Positions 45,490 through 56,314 of a stretch of DNA of 64,000 nt are shown here, in pieces (position 1 is the stretch's first letter; the number at the start of each line of letters is the position of its first letter). Origin of the DNA: Aquificota bacterium (GTDB lineage: Bacteria; Aquificota; Aquificia; Aquificales; Hydrogenothermaceae); the NCBI GenBank assembly GCA_013153635.1, contig JAADDZ010000006.1, positions 1 through 64,000 of the forward strand, given 5' to 3'. The position numbers and the translations under genes were made by a program. The notes below the pieces were generated by a model. The model saw nothing but the letters and a program-made list of their open reading frames with translations, had not been told where the DNA came from and made no database searches.

Positions 45490-46827
45490 TTATATCCCAA
45501 AGATGAGATATTTGAGATATAAAAGTAGGAGAGCTATTATTACTGTTATTATTGTTACTGGGGTACCTGCCTTTAGAAAGTCTATAAAGGATATTGGGTA
45601 GCCTTCTCGTGCTGATAAACCAGAGGCTACTACATTTGCAGATGCTCCAATTATTGTTAGGTTTCCTCCAAGACATGCTCCAAGGGCTAAAGCCCACCAT
45701 AAAGGTTCTGTGTTAAAGGTTACTTCTTTAGAGAAGTCTGCTAGGACGTAAGCCATTGCCATTGTAAATGGGATATTGTCAACGATTCCTGATATTATTG
45801 CTGATAGAGGTCCTAATATTAAAATCCCAGATAAAGGCTCTTTTATTAGAGAGGCTGTAAATTCTGCAAGGGTATCAAATACTCCTGTGCTTTCCATTCC
45901 TCCTATGACTATAAATAATCCGATAAAGAACATTAGTGTTGTCCATTCTACTCGTTCGAATATTTTTTCTGGAGATTCTCCAGACCATAAAAGTAGTATA
46001 GATGCCATAAATAAAGCTACTGTTCCCGGTTCTAGATGTAGGGTATGATGTAGGAAGAAGAGTATTATTGTTATTCCAAATATTATTAATCCTTTTCTCA
46101 TGAGGATAACGTCGAATTCTGCTCTTTCTGTTTTTATTATTTCTTCTAACTCTTTTGGGTCTGTTATTCTTGGGTCTAGTTCACCTTTCCATTTCATCAT
46201 GAGGGTGAAAACTATAGTCCCTACTATGTGAGTTACTATTACTATTGGTGCAAGATTTATAATAAAGTCATTGAAGGTAAACTTCCCTATTGACCCGATT
46301 ATTATGTTTGGGGGGTCTCCTATTAATGTGGCTGTCCCTCCTATATTGGAGGCTAGTATGGTAGCGATTACGTATGGTACTGGAGGGAGTTTGAGTCTCT
46401 TAGTTATTCCAATTAGTATCGGTATCATAAACAGTACTGTTGTAACGTTGTCTAAAAAGGCAGAGAGAAAAGCGGTTAAAAATGTGAATGTGAGTAAGAT
46501 GTTTATTGGTTTACCTTTTGTTATTTGGAGTGCTTTTATTGATAATATAGAGAAAAACCCGCTCTCTATAAGGACAGAGACGATTATCATCATACCTAGT
46601 AGTAAAAATATGGTGTTGTGGTCTATAGCTTCCCATGCGTGTGTGGAGGATTCTATGCCTATAAATACTGCTAAAGCTCCTCCAAATAGGGCGGCGGCTA
46701 CTCTGTCAAAGAATTTTTCTAGGATAATCATCGCATAAGTGCCTACGAATACAGCTATAGATAGCCAATAAAGAAATGTTTTTGATACTTCTATTCCAAG
46801 TATGCTAAATAATGTATGATGCTCCAC
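45490..46827 (-). CDS. ArsB/NhaD-family transporter (SLC13-like)
   Basis: A 445-residue membrane protein with 11-12 helices. 'FLLLGMMIIVSVLIESG', 'FLDNVTTVLFMIP' and 'LASNIGGTATLIGDPPNIIIG' are hallmarks of the ArsB/NhaD group (Na+/H+ antiporters, arsenite and related anion permeases). The last motif is repeated near the C-terminus as 'CLGGNLTIIGASANV'. Substrate is undetermined. It lies 15 bases after a universal stress protein gene in the same operon. Confidence 0.88.
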   Translation of the reverse strand: MEHHTLFSILGIEVSKTFLYWLSIAVFVGTYAMIILEKFFDRVAAALFGGALAVFIGIESSTHAWEAIDHNTIFLLLGMMIIVSVLIESGFFSILSIKALQITKGKPINILLTFTFLTAFLSAFLDNVTTVLFMIPILIGITKRLKLPPVPYVIATILASNIGGTATLIGDPPNIIIGSIGKFTFNDFIINLAPIVIVTHIVGTIVFTLMMKWKGELDPRITDPKELEEIIKTERAEFDVILMRKGLIIFGITIILFFLHHTLHLEPGTVALFMASILLLWSGESPEKIFERVEWTTLMFFIGLFIVIGGMESTGVFDTLAEFTASLIKEPLSGILILGPLSAIISGIVDNIPFTMAMAYVLADFSKEVTFNTEPLWWALALGACLGGNLTIIGASANVVASGLSAREGYPISFIDFLKAGTPVTIITVIIALLLLYLKYLIFGI

Positions 46828-46842
46828 TTTTCACTCCTCTTT

Positions 46843-47616
46843 TTATCCTTTAAAAAGTCCTATTGATATTTCTGAATTTTCTATAAATGATTTTTTGTCT
46901 TCATGATGTATATTTATCGCTAATAGGTCATACCCGTTTTTTAGTGCAAAGAAAGGTACTTCTTTTTTAGGGTCTCCTTTTATTACTTTTAGGGTAACTT
47001 CTTTGTTTAAGGCTTTTGCAATGAGCTGTTTACTTTTTTCTATACCTTCTTGATATAGTTCTTTTATTATTCTTTTTGCTTCGTCTTCTGGGTGTGTTTT
47101 TATAAGTGAGTATTCAAAGTATTCTTCGTGGAATGCATATATGAATTCTGTATGGCTTACTTTAGATAGTATCTCAAAGGAAGCTTTTATGTATTGTTCG
47201 TTGTCGCTGTCTGGGTCTATATATATGATTGATTTTTGTATATCTTTTGCTTCTATTATTGGGAATAGAATATGGGTTTTGTCAAATTTTTCTACAAATT
47301 TTTCTGTTGCTGGGTGTTTGAATATATGAACCATTGGGTCTATCTTTTCATGAGGGATTATTATTAGGTCAGGTAAATATTTATCTACGTATTGGTTTAT
47401 TTTGTCCTTTATCCCGTTTTTTTCTATAAATAATTGATAGTTTAGGTTTAACTGATTTAGCTTCATTTTAATAGTTTCTTCATTTTGGTGTTCTTTTTTC
47501 TCTAAAATTAGTATTATCAGCTTTGAGTTAAAGGCTTTTGTAAATTTTGATGCTAGGTATAGTGTGTTTTCAACTACTTGTTCTGGGAAAACTAGCAGTA
47601 TAGTGTTTAATTCCAC
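46843..47616 (-). CDS. Tandem universal-stress-protein-like regulator upstream of the NhaD-type transporter
   Basis: About 257 residues with two USP-like halves: an N-terminal half starting 'NTILLVFPEQVVENTLYLA' and a C-terminal half ending 'FALKNGYDLLAINIHHED'. GTG 47616 was chosen because GGAGGG precedes it with proper spacing; the longer frame begins at a TTG that overlaps that site. It precedes the transporter gene by 15 bases, so it probably senses stress or nucleotide for it. Confidence 0.75.
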   Translation of the reverse strand: MELNTILLVFPEQVVENTLYLASKFTKAFNSKLIILILEKKEHQNEETIKMKLNQLNLNYQLFIEKNGIKDKINQYVDKYLPDLIIIPHEKIDPMVHIFKHPATEKFVEKFDKTHILFPIIEAKDIQKSIIYIDPDSDNEQYIKASFEILSKVSHTEFIYAFHEEYFEYSLIKTHPEDEAKRIIKELYQEGIEKSKQLIAKALNKEVTLKVIKGDPKKEVPFFALKNGYDLLAINIHHEDKKSFIENSEISIGLFKG

Positions 47617-47671
47617 TGTTCCCTCCAATTTTATCTTTATTAGATATTATCGTTTTCCAGTTGTATAATCT

Positions 47672-48301
47672 TTAATTTTTATCCTTTTTGCAGTTTTTTA
47701 TACATATTTTCTTTACATCAATTTTACCACCACAATTAGAAAAACATATATCAAAATCGTTGGTACATGTACAGTCTTTTTGGCATGCTTTTTTCTCTTT
47801 CTCTAAAATTTTTTCAAAGTTTGGAGGAAAGGGTCTGTCTGGAGGACGAGGCTTTAGTATCCTTAGGTGTTCTAATTCTAGGCTTAATTGACGGTATCTT
47901 TCACAGGAATATTTATCTTTTCTATCCCTTAGGCATCTGGTTTTGTAGTGTAGATAGGTATCGTAAATTAGCCTATACCTTGAGAACCATTGATCATAAT
48001 GGTATAGGTAATCTCTATAAAGAGTGTTGTATATTTCGAGGTTTTCTTTGTACCTTTTCTCTAATAGAGAATATATCTGCTTTGCTCTATTGTAAGCTTG
48101 GTCTATACATTTCTCATATTCTAGTTTGCATCTGTTTTCACATTCTATTTTTTCTTTTTTGCAATTTTCTATACACTGCTTGTCTCCACCTATATATACT
48201 TTTCCTATTTTATATTTGGCAGTACTACAAGATATTAAATAGACAGAAAGGAAGACAAGGAGCAGATACTTAAATCTGCCCCATCTTTTTTGCCAGTTCA
48301 T
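47672..48301 (-). CDS. Cysteine-rich lipoprotein, unknown function
   Basis: A 209-residue protein with a lipoprotein signal ending 'YLISC' (~residue 25). It has clusters of cysteines in CxxxC-type spacing at both ends ('[17 protein letters not shown]' near 43-60 and 'CQKDCTC', 'CFSNC', 'CIKNCK' near the C-terminus). The middle is helical and tyrosine-rich. Paired Cys repeats suggest disulfide-stapled helices or metal binding. The first 32 bases overlap the end of htpX in another frame. No family recognised. Confidence 0.65.
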   Translation of the reverse strand: MNWQKRWGRFKYLLLVFLSVYLISCSTAKYKIGKVYIGGDKQCIENCKKEKIECENRCKLEYEKCIDQAYNRAKQIYSLLEKRYKENLEIYNTLYRDYLYHYDQWFSRYRLIYDTYLHYKTRCLRDRKDKYSCERYRQLSLELEHLRILKPRPPDRPFPPNFEKILEKEKKACQKDCTCTNDFDICFSNCGGKIDVKKICIKNCKKDKN

Positions 48302-49139
48302 ATAATCTTTTTATCCTTTCTTGTGTTGGAGGGTGGGTGGAAAATAAAGAAGCGATAAAGTCTCCTCTAAGAGGATTTACTATCATTAAATGGGCTGTTC
48401 CCGGGTTTATCTCTTGAGATGCTACAGGAGCTAGTTCTTTTGCGGCCATTTCTAATTTTTCTAAAGCTCTTGCTAAGGCTAATGGACAACCACATATTTT
48501 TGCTCCTGTCTCATCTGCCGCATATTCTCTAGAACGAGAAATCGCCATCTGTACTAACATTGCGGCTATTGGAGCTAATACCATAAGTAAAACAGCTGAT
48601 ATGATTCCTCCTATGCCATTGTCTTCATCGTCTCTGCCTCCAAAGAAGCTAGACCAAAAAGCCATCTCTGCTATCATGGAGATAGCTCCTCCTATAGTTG
48701 CGGCTATCGTAGAGATGAGAATATCTCTATTTTTTATGTGGGCTATCTCATGAGCTAGAACACCTCTTAGCTCTTCTCTATCTAGTATTTTAAGGAGACC
48801 TGAAGTAACTGCTACTGCCGCATGTTCAGGGTTTCTTCCTGTTGCAAAGGCGTTTGGTACATCTATAGGTGCTAGGTAAATTTTGGGTTTGGGTATATTT
48901 GCTCTTCTTGCTAAATCTTCTACAATATCATGAAGCCATGGAGCTTCTTCATAAGGGACTTCTTTGGCTCCGTACATAGCCAAAACCATCTTGTCAGAAA
49001 ACCAATAGGCGAAGAAGTTCATAGCCATAGCTATGAAAAATGCTATGACCATACCAGTTTGACCGCCTAATAGTTTACCTATCGCCAAGAACAGCCCTGT
49101 TAATATTCCAAGGAGAAGGACTGTTTTTAAGTTGTGCAT
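48270..49139 (-). CDS. htpX: Membrane zinc metalloprotease HtpX
   Basis: A 289-residue M48B protease for quality control of membrane proteins. The zinc motif is '[12 protein letters not shown]' (HExxH ~ 130), with the third ligand Glu in '[11 protein letters not shown]'. Two N-terminal and two central membrane helices are visible. The C-terminal '[15 protein letters not shown]' is typical. AAGGAGG precedes the ATG. Confidence 0.95.
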   Translation of the reverse strand: MHNLKTVLLLGILTGLFLAIGKLLGGQTGMVIAFFIAMAMNFFAYWFSDKMVLAMYGAKEVPYEEAPWLHDIVEDLARRANIPKPKIYLAPIDVPNAFATGRNPEHAAVAVTSGLLKILDREELRGVLAHEIAHIKNRDILISTIAATIGGAISMIAEMAFWSSFFGGRDDEDNGIGGIISAVLLMVLAPIAAMLVQMAISRSREYAADETGAKICGCPLALARALEKLEMAAKELAPVASQEINPGTAHLMIVNPLRGDFIASLFSTHPPTQERIKRLYELAKKMGQI

Positions 49140-49226
49140 ATTATATTGACCTCCTTAACTTTTTAAAATTTTTTCTTATTATTAAGTAAAGTAAGATATA
49201 TTTTATCAAAGTTTGTGGTATGAATT

Positions 49227-50456
49227 ATGTCAGAAAATAAATATTTCCAGTATAAAACTATAGTAGAGCTTGCAGGGGAAGCGGTAGTTATTATTCAAGA
49301 TGAAAAGATTGTTTATACCAATCCTAAATGTTCACAGTTAACAGGTTACACACGGGAAGAGATAATGTCTACACCTTTTATAGAGTTTATATATCATGAA
49401 GACAGAGATAGAGTTATGAAAAATTTCCAAAATAGAATTAAGGGTTTGCCTGCAGAAAAAGAGTACGATTTTCGGATAGTGCATAAAAATGGGAGTATAA
49501 AGTGGTTTCATATTAGACCTGTGATAATACAGTGGAATGGTAGACCAGCTGTTTTAGATTTCTTGGTAGATGTAACAGAAAGGAAATTTTTAGAAGAGAA
49601 ATTAAAACAGTCTTTAGCTATTTTGAAGGCTACAATAGATTCTACTGAAGATGCTATATTAGTTATAGACAAAAATGCTAATGTTTTGACTTATAATAAA
49701 TCTTTTTTAAAGCTTTGGAATCTTGTTGACAAAGATATGCAGTTAGACGGAAAAAAGCTGTTAAATAAGATAAAACACAATCTAAAAGATTCTCAAAAGT
49801 TTGTAGTTGCTATTCAAGAAATCCATAAAAATCCAAATAGAGTGATAAAAGATACTTTTGAGTTAAAAGATGGAAGGGTTTTTTCTAGATATTCATATCC
49901 ATTTAAGATAGATGGGAAAATCTATGGAAGGGTTTGGTACTCAAAAGATATTACAGAAAGTATAAAGTATGAAAAGGAGTTGGAAAAGTTAGCCTCTACA
50001 GACCATCTAACAGGTTTGTTCAATAGAAGAAAGTTTATGTCAATACTAGAGAGTTTTGTAGAGAAGAACGCTGTTCCTTTTTCTCTTATAATGTTTGACA
50101 TAGATAACTTTAAAAGTATAAATGATACGTATGGACATCATACAGGGGATACTATCTTAAAAGAAGTTTCAAATCGGGTTAGCAGTCTTTTAGATGATAG
50201 ATGTATCTTTTCTAGGTGGGGTGGAGAAGAATTTATGATTTTGTTCTCTGGTGCAAAACTAGGAGATGGTCTGTTTTTGGCAAAGCTCATACTAAAAAGT
50301 ATCAATAAGATACGCTACAACTCTAAATATGTAAGTGCTAGTTTTGGGATAACAGAATTTAAAAAAAATGAAACTATTTTTGAACTGTTAAAAAGAGTAG
50401 ATGAAGCGATGTATATAGCAAAGACAACGGGAAAAAATAAAGTGGTGGCTCTATAA
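49227..50456 (+). CDS. PAS-PAS-GGDEF diguanylate cyclase
   Basis: A 409-residue soluble protein with two PAS domains (~5-115, ~130-240) and a C-terminal GGDEF domain (~250-409). The catalytic motif is 'RWGGEEFMILF' and the metal site 'MFDIDNFKSIND', so synthesis of c-di-GMP is expected. The product-inhibition I-site (RxxD) expected just before the GGEEF is absent ('DDRCIFSRW'). No membrane helices, so it senses a cytosolic cue. It lies divergent to htpX and ends at a hairpin shared with dnaK. Confidence 0.9.
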   Translation: MSENKYFQYKTIVELAGEAVVIIQDEKIVYTNPKCSQLTGYTREEIMSTPFIEFIYHEDRDRVMKNFQNRIKGLPAEKEYDFRIVHKNGSIKWFHIRPVIIQWNGRPAVLDFLVDVTERKFLEEKLKQSLAILKATIDSTEDAILVIDKNANVLTYNKSFLKLWNLVDKDMQLDGKKLLNKIKHNLKDSQKFVVAIQEIHKNPNRVIKDTFELKDGRVFSRYSYPFKIDGKIYGRVWYSKDITESIKYEKELEKLASTDHLTGLFNRRKFMSILESFVEKNAVPFSLIMFDIDNFKSINDTYGHHTGDTILKEVSNRVSSLLDDRCIFSRWGGEEFMILFSGAKLGDGLFLAKLILKSINKIRYNSKYVSASFGITEFKKNETIFELLKRVDEAMYIAKTTGKNKVVAL

Positions 50457-50467
50457 GCCACCATTTT
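50443..50467. terminator. Bidirectional terminator between the diguanylate cyclase and dnaK
   Basis: An eight-base stem TGGTGGCT / AGCCACCA with loop CTATA is followed by TTTTGTT on plus and by an A/T-run on minus. It lies between two convergent stop codons. Confidence 0.7.
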
Positions 50468-50468
50468 G

Positions 50469-52358
50469 TTATTGAACTTCTGGTTCTATTACATCGTCAT
50501 CTCCACCTTCTTTCTTTCCTGAAGATGCAGTTTGAGAACCTTGTTCGTAGAGTTTTTGAGCTATTTTGTTTGCTACTGAAGTTACTTTGTCTATAGCTAG
50601 CTGTATCTGATTTCTATCATTAGATTGTAGAGCTTGCTTTGCTTCTGCTATCGCCGATTCTGCTTCTTTTATTTCTTCTTCTGTTAGCTTGCCTTTGTTT
50701 TCATTTATTGTTTTTTCTAAACTATATACAAGAGCATCTAGCTGATTTCTAAGCTCCACTGTTTCTTGGAATTTTAGGTCTTCTTCTTCATGTTTTTTAG
50801 CTTCTTCTATGATTTTTTGAATTTCGTCTTCAGTTAATCCACTTGTTGGTTGTACAGTTATAGATTGAGCTTTACCTGTTGCTTTATCTGTAGCAGTTAC
50901 ATGGAGAATACCATCAGCGTCTATATCAAAACATACCTCGATTTGAGGAACACCTCTTGGAGCAGGTGGTATATCTGTGAGGAAAAATCTTCCAAGAGAT
51001 TTGTTCTCTTTTGCCATTTTTCTTTCACCTTGTAGAACATGGATTTCTACTTGTGTTTGATTATCCGCGGCTGTTGTAAATACTTCACATTTCTTAGTTG
51101 GTATAGGAGTGTTTCTCGGTATAAGTACAGTCATAACACCTCCAAGAGTCTCTATCCCAAGAGATAGAGGAGTTACATCTATCAAGAGTACATCTTTCAC
51201 TTCTCCTGCAAGTACACCACCTTGGATAGCCGCTCCAACCGCTACAACTTCGTCAGGGTTCACACCTTTATGAGCTTCTTTTCCAAAGAACTCTTTTATT
51301 CTTTGCTGTACCATTGGTATTCTTGTAGACCCACCTACTAACACTACATCATCAATGTCTTGAGGAGTTAATTTTGCTGTTTCTAATGTTCTTTTGACAA
51401 TGTCCATAGTTTTGTCTATAAGGTCTTTTATCATCTCTTCTAGTCTTGCTCTAGTGAGCTTCTTTTGAAGATGTAGAGGCTGATTCGTTTCTGGGTCTAT
51501 AGTAATAAATGGTAGATTTATCTCTGTTTCAAGTTTAAATGAAAGCTCTTTTTTGGCTTGCTCTGCGGCTTCTTTGATTCTTTGGAATGCTGTTTTATCT
51601 TCTCTAAGGTCGATGTTGTGTTCTTTTTTAAATTCATCGATTAGCCAATTTATGATGCGTGCGTCAATATCAGCACCACCTAGATGTGTATCTCCATCTG
51701 TTGCTTTTACTTCAATAACACCATCTCCACCTTCAAGTATAGATACGTCAAAAGTACCTCCTCCAAAGTCATAAACAAGTATTTTTACGTCAGATTTTTT
51801 ATCTAATCCATAAGCTAATGCGGCGGCTGTAGGTTCATTTATAATTCTTTTAACTTCTAATCCAGCTATTTTCCCAGCATCTTTGGTCGCTTGTCTTTGT
51901 CTTTCGTTGAAATATGCTGGTACAGTAATTACCGCTTCTGTAACTTCTTCTCCTAAGTATGATTCAGCCGCTTCTTTTAGCTTTTTTAAAATTTGGGCGG
52001 CTACTTCTTCAGGTCTTACGACTTTTCCTGCATTAGGGACATCAAAAGCCGCATCTCCTTTTTCATCAGCTACTACTTTATAGGATACATTTCTTGCTTC
52101 TTCTTTTACTTCATCAAATTTTCTTCCGATAAATCTCTTTGATTCATATATAGTATTTAGAGGGTCTAATACCGCTCTTCTTTTTGCTGGTTCTCCTACT
52201 AATATCTCTTTTTCTTTTGTCCATGAAACTACAGATGGAGTAGTTCTAAAACCTTCTTGGTTTGCTATGACTATAGGTTCTCCTCCTGCCATAACTGAAA
52301 CAACAGAGTTTGTAGTTCCTAAGTCAATACCTATTATTTTTTTTGCCTTTTCTTTCAT
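50469..52358 (-). CDS. dnaK: Molecular chaperone DnaK (Hsp70)
   Basis: A 629-residue Hsp70. '[11 protein letters not shown]', '[14 protein letters not shown]' and '[13 protein letters not shown]' define the ATPase domain; the substrate domain (~390-505) and C-terminal lid end in 'DDVIEPEV'-type acid tail. No grpE or dnaJ adjoins, so the gene has its own transcription. A consensus promoter lies upstream; no CIRCE element was seen there. GGAGG precedes the ATG. Confidence 0.97.
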   Translation of the reverse strand: MKEKAKKIIGIDLGTTNSVVSVMAGGEPIVIANQEGFRTTPSVVSWTKEKEILVGEPAKRRAVLDPLNTIYESKRFIGRKFDEVKEEARNVSYKVVADEKGDAAFDVPNAGKVVRPEEVAAQILKKLKEAAESYLGEEVTEAVITVPAYFNERQRQATKDAGKIAGLEVKRIINEPTAAALAYGLDKKSDVKILVYDFGGGTFDVSILEGGDGVIEVKATDGDTHLGGADIDARIINWLIDEFKKEHNIDLREDKTAFQRIKEAAEQAKKELSFKLETEINLPFITIDPETNQPLHLQKKLTRARLEEMIKDLIDKTMDIVKRTLETAKLTPQDIDDVVLVGGSTRIPMVQQRIKEFFGKEAHKGVNPDEVVAVGAAIQGGVLAGEVKDVLLIDVTPLSLGIETLGGVMTVLIPRNTPIPTKKCEVFTTAADNQTQVEIHVLQGERKMAKENKSLGRFFLTDIPPAPRGVPQIEVCFDIDADGILHVTATDKATGKAQSITVQPTSGLTEDEIQKIIEEAKKHEEEDLKFQETVELRNQLDALVYSLEKTINENKGKLTEEEIKEAESAIAEAKQALQSNDRNQIQLAIDKVTSVANKIAQKLYEQGSQTASSGKKEGGDDDVIEPEVQ

Positions 52359-52392
52359 TTCGTAACCTCCGAGGCAATTTATTTCACTAATA

Positions 52393-52421
52393 ATGATATT
52401 TCTTTAGTTTAATTTTGTCAA
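52393..52421 (-). promoter_or_regulatory. Sigma-70 promoter of dnaK
   Basis: Minus strand TTGACA (52416-52421), a 17-base spacer and TATCAT (52393-52398), about 35 bases before the dnaK ATG. This is a near-consensus housekeeping promoter. Confidence 0.75.
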
Positions 52422-52521
52422 GATTTTTTATAAGGAAGTTATAAGATTTTTATGTGGAATGAAATTATAAATAGGCATAAAATATATTGTTTAGATATAA
52501 CAAAGTTAAGAGGTATTTTTG

Positions 52522-53829
52522 ATGAAATATTACATAAGAACTTTTGGTTGCCAGATGAATATATATGATTCTCAAAAAATGGCAGGTATTTTGAAAAATC
52601 TTGGATATGAGCCTGCTGAAGATTGGAAAGATGCTGATGTTATCCTTGTGAACACTTGTTCTGTTAGAGAAAAACCAGACCAAAAGGTTCTATCAGCTCT
52701 TGGAGAATTTAAAAAAGTCAAGAAAGATAATCCTAATGCGATTATAGGAGTTTGTGGCTGTCTTGCCCAAAGAGCTGGTTATGAGATTTTGCAAAAAGCA
52801 CCTTTTATAGATATGGTTTTTGGGACAACTAATATTCATCATCTACCAAAACTTCTTGAAGAGGCAAAGTCAGGAAACAAAGCTGTAGAAATTATAGAGG
52901 AAATAGACCAAGGAGAGGTTGAGCTAGATAAATACCCTACAGTGAGAGAAAATGAATATACTGCTTATGTAACAATAATCAGAGGTTGTGATAAAGCTTG
53001 TACTTACTGTATTGTTCCTTATACAAGAGGTAAAGAAAGAAGTAGACGTATAGGAGAGATATTACAAGAGGTACAGTTTTTAGTTGAAGATGGTGTAAAA
53101 GAGATTCATCTAATAGGACAGAACGTTACTGCTTATGGTAAGGACTTAGGAGACGTGAAGTTCTGGGAGCTATTGTATGCGGTAGCCAATGTAAAAGGTG
53201 TTGAAAGAATTAGGTTTACTACTGGACACCCAAGGGATTTAGATGAAAGCATAATAAAAGCTATGGCTGATATACCTCAAGTTTGTGAAGCTTTACATCT
53301 GCCGATACAGGCAGGTTCGGATAAGATACTGTCTGCAATGGATAGGGGATACACTCAAAAAGAGTACCTCAAAAAGATAGAATTACTTAAAAAGTATATA
53401 CCTAATATAGCCTTATCCACAGACATAATAGTTGGATTTCCCGGGGAAACTTACCAAGATTATCTCCAAACGGTAAAAGTTATAAAAGAGGTGGAGTACG
53501 ACCAAGTTTTCGCTTTTAAATATTCTCCAAGACCGGGTACCCCTGCGGCAGATTTAGATATAACTGAAAACCCAGAAATTGTTAGTAAAAGGTTAAGTGA
53601 GCTTATAAACATACAAAAAGATATTTCTTTAAAGAAAAACCTCCAATACGAAGGAAAAATAGTAGAAGTTTTGGTAGAAGAAGATAAAGGAAATGGTGAA
53701 TTAGTTGGAAGAACAAGAACAAATAAGCTTGTTCATTTGATTGGAAGGAATAACTTATTAGGTAGATTAATTGATGTAAAGATTTCACAAGCAAACAGGT
53801 TTTCCCTAGTAGGAGAAATAATCGAATAA
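52522..53829 (+). CDS. miaB: tRNA-2-methylthio-N6-dimethylallyladenosine synthase MiaB
   Basis: A 435-residue radical SAM methylthiotransferase acting on A37 of tRNA. The N-terminal cluster cysteines (in 'RTFGCQMN', 'VNTCSVRE' and 'VCGCLAQ'), the radical SAM motif 'CDKACTYCIVPYTRG' and a C-terminal TRAM domain (~370-435) are all present. ATG 52522 is used; an adjacent upstream TTG is in frame. The DUF151 gene follows by 36 bases. Confidence 0.96.
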   Translation: MKYYIRTFGCQMNIYDSQKMAGILKNLGYEPAEDWKDADVILVNTCSVREKPDQKVLSALGEFKKVKKDNPNAIIGVCGCLAQRAGYEILQKAPFIDMVFGTTNIHHLPKLLEEAKSGNKAVEIIEEIDQGEVELDKYPTVRENEYTAYVTIIRGCDKACTYCIVPYTRGKERSRRIGEILQEVQFLVEDGVKEIHLIGQNVTAYGKDLGDVKFWELLYAVANVKGVERIRFTTGHPRDLDESIIKAMADIPQVCEALHLPIQAGSDKILSAMDRGYTQKEYLKKIELLKKYIPNIALSTDIIVGFPGETYQDYLQTVKVIKEVEYDQVFAFKYSPRPGTPAADLDITENPEIVSKRLSELINIQKDISLKKNLQYEGKIVEVLVEEDKGNGELVGRTRTNKLVHLIGRNNLLGRLIDVKISQANRFSLVGEIIE

Positions 53830-53865
53830 TTATAAATTTCTTTGGAGAGAAAGGAGGAGCCTATT

Positions 53866-54348
53866 ATGATTGAGGTTTTTGTCCAAGGTATAACCTTAGA
53901 CCCGATTACAAATATGCCTATAGTTGTTTTAAAAAGCAAAGAAGGAAAAGATATTTTGCCTATTTGGATAGGTGTTTTTGAAGCAAATGCCATCGCTATG
54001 GAGTTAGAAAATGTTGAAAGACCAAGACCTATGACTCATGACCTTATTGGCTCTCTTTTATGTAATCTTGGTGCTTCTGTTGATTATATAGTTATTCACA
54101 CTCTAAAAGATAATACTTATTACGCAGATATTGTTTTGACAATAAATGGAGAACAGATAAGGATAGATTCGAGACCTAGTGATGCTATAAATATAGCTTT
54201 GCGTTCTAACGCCCCTATCTATGTGGAAGAGCAAGTTTTAAAAGCTTCTTTAGAAGATGTAGAAGAAAAAACAAAAATGGAAGAAGATGAGATAAAAGAA
54301 TGGTTAGAATCTTTAAAACCAGAAGATTTTAAAAAATTGGAGCATTAA
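53866..54348 (+). CDS. DUF151 bifunctional nuclease-family protein, copy 2
   Basis: About 160 residues with the DUF151 core ('[15 protein letters not shown]', '[10 protein letters not shown]', '[18 protein letters not shown]') and a short acidic tail ending '[15 protein letters not shown]'. ATG 53866 follows AAGGAGGAG; the longer frame begins inside that site. It is cotranscribed with miaB, unlike copy 1 at 8045-8641. It is shorter than copy 1 by about 40 tail residues. Its stop overlaps the fabH end by four bases on the other strand. Confidence 0.85.
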   Translation: MIEVFVQGITLDPITNMPIVVLKSKEGKDILPIWIGVFEANAIAMELENVERPRPMTHDLIGSLLCNLGASVDYIVIHTLKDNTYYADIVLTINGEQIRIDSRPSDAINIALRSNAPIYVEEQVLKASLEDVEEKTKMEEDEIKEWLESLKPEDFKKLEH

Positions 54349-55277
54349 ATCTTAATAGTTAATGCTCCCCATGTTAGACCGCCGCCAAATGCAGTTAAAA
54401 GTAAATAATCTCCAGAGTGAAATCTACCTTCTTCTTTAGCTTCATACATAGCTATCGGAATTGATGCGGCACTAGTATTTCCGTATCTATGTATATTTGA
54501 AAATACTTTTTCCTCTGGTAGTTCTAGTCTCTCTGCAATGGCTTTTATAATTCTTATGTTAGCTTGATGAGGGATAACAAGTTTTATATCATCTAAGCTA
54601 AGATTCGCTTTTTCTAAAGCTTTCATAGAGGCATCTGCCATATTTTTAACAGCGAGTTTAAAGGTTTCTCTTCCTCTCATCTTTATCTTCTCTCCTACTG
54701 GACAGTATAAAGAACCCCAATGAGAGCCGTCAGAATGCATAACCGCAGATAATATACCTTTGTCGTTATTAGTTCTAGATAGAACTACCGCTCCTGCTCC
54801 ATCTCCAAAGAGTACAGCAGTTGTCCTATCGTTCCAATCTACAATTTTGGAAAAAACTTCTGCACCTACTACAAGTACATTTTCAGCCTGTCCAGAGGCT
54901 ATAAAAGTTTTAGCAAGAGTAAGAGCATATATAAAACCACTACACGCGGCGGAGATGTCAAAAGCCATAGGTTTATTACACTTTAGTTTGTCAGCTAAAA
55001 AACATGCGGTTGATGGAAAAATCATATCAGGTGTAGACGTTGCTACGATTACTACGTCAATATCTCTTGGGTGCATTTTTGCTTTTTCCAATGCCTCTTT
55101 TGCCGCATAAAAACCGAGGTCGCTTGCTTTTTCCCATTCTTCAGCGATTCGTCTTTCTTTTATTCCTGTTCTGGTTGTTATCCATTCATCAGAGGTGTTT
55201 AAAAATTTTTCTAAATCTTCATTTGTAAGGACACGAGGAGGAACATACATTCCAAACCCAACAAGTTCACAAGCCAT
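54345..55277 (-). CDS. fabH: 3-oxoacyl-ACP synthase III
   Basis: A 310-residue condensing enzyme that starts fatty acid synthesis from acetyl-CoA and malonyl-ACP. The Cys-His-Asn triad is visible: '[10 protein letters not shown]' (Cys ~110), '[11 protein letters not shown]' (His ~238) and '[10 protein letters not shown]' (Asn ~268). The gene follows plsX by 11 bases, completing a yceD-rpmF-plsX-fabH cluster. Confidence 0.96.
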   Translation of the reverse strand: MACELVGFGMYVPPRVLTNEDLEKFLNTSDEWITTRTGIKERRIAEEWEKASDLGFYAAKEALEKAKMHPRDIDVVIVATSTPDMIFPSTACFLADKLKCNKPMAFDISAACSGFIYALTLAKTFIASGQAENVLVVGAEVFSKIVDWNDRTTAVLFGDGAGAVVLSRTNNDKGILSAVMHSDGSHWGSLYCPVGEKIKMRGRETFKLAVKNMADASMKALEKANLSLDDIKLVIPHQANIRIIKAIAERLELPEEKVFSNIHRYGNTSAASIPIAMYEAKEEGRFHSGDYLLLTAFGGGLTWGALTIKI

Positions 55278-55288
55278 AATGACCTCTT

Positions 55289-56314
55289 TTAAGATAATTC
55301 TTCTTTAAGTTCTTCAGGGAGAAGGTGATTAATATTATCATAAAGTTTTTCGTTAAAATGGGTTTTTTCAAATTCTGTGGCAACTCTAAGGGAGTTTTTG
55401 ATAGCTTTAGCATCAGCTCTACCGTGAGTTATTATGCAAGTACCTTTTGTTCCAAGTAGGGGGGCTCCTCCATGTTCAGCATAGTCAGCTTTCTTTTTAA
55501 ATCTTTTTACAGCTGGATAGATTAGTAAAGCCCCTATTTTTGTTATAATACTTTTTTTGATTTCTTGTTTTAGCATATCTAAAATAACTAGACCTAAACT
55601 TTCACTAGTTTTTAGTACTACATTTCCCACAAATCCATCGCACACAATAACATCAAAATCCCCTGTAAATATATCTCGTCCTTCTGCATTTCCAACGAAG
55701 TTTAGTTTTGTCATTTTTAGGAGAGGATATGTATCTTTTACTAGCTCATTTCCTTTTCCTTCTTCTTCTCCTACGCTAAGTATACCAACTTTTGGATTTT
55801 TAGAGCTTTTTAAAATCTCTTTTACATAGGTATGTCCCATTACTGCAAAGTAAACAAGATGCCTTGGACGGGAATCTACGTTAGCTCCTGCATCTATTAG
55901 TACTGTAGGTTTTCCTTTTTTTGTAGGGAATGCAACACCTATTGCTGGTCTTTCTATACCCGGAGAAGCTCCTATTATAAACTTTGCTACAGCCATTGCC
56001 GCTCCAGTATTTCCCGCTGAAACAAAAGCTTTTGCCTTTCCTTCTCTAACGAGTTTTCCAGCAATGTGCATAGAAGATTTTCTTTTTTTTCTAAAAGCTA
56101 TAGAAGGAGGTTCATGCATTTGGATAACGTCATCTGCATGGACTATCTCTATAGGTAGGTTTTCTCCTTTGTACTTTTTTAGAAGTTTCTGTAGAATGTC
56201 CTTTTTCCCTACTAGATATACACCTACTTTGTACTCTTTAACGAATTCGATTGCACCTTTTACAGTACTGGAAGGGGCATAGTCCCCTCCCATAGCGTCT
56301 AATGCTATATACAA
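55289..56314 (-). CDS. plsX: Phosphate acyltransferase PlsX
   Basis: A 341-residue enzyme converting acyl-ACP to acyl-phosphate for phospholipid synthesis. N-terminal '[12 protein letters not shown]', '[13 protein letters not shown]' and '[11 protein letters not shown]' are signatures. The start abuts the rpmF stop with no gap. Operon context links it to FabH and lipid synthesis. Confidence 0.96.
   Translation of the reverse strand: MYIALDAMGGDYAPSSTVKGAIEFVKEYKVGVYLVGKKDILQKLLKKYKGENLPIEIVHADDVIQMHEPPSIAFRKKRKSSMHIAGKLVREGKAKAFVSAGNTGAAMAVAKFIIGASPGIERPAIGVAFPTKKGKPTVLIDAGANVDSRPRHLVYFAVMGHTYVKEILKSSKNPKVGILSVGEEEGKGNELVKDTYPLLKMTKLNFVGNAEGRDIFTGDFDVIVCDGFVGNVVLKTSESLGLVILDMLKQEIKKSIITKIGALLIYPAVKRFKKKADYAEHGGAPLLGTKGTCIITHGRADAKAIKNSLRVATEFEKTHFNEKLYDNINHLLPEELKEELS

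Noticed and set aside
45443-45700. 85-codon minus-strand ORF at the end of the NhaD-type gene
   Set aside because: It overlaps the conserved C-terminus of the transporter in another frame and has no recognisable features.
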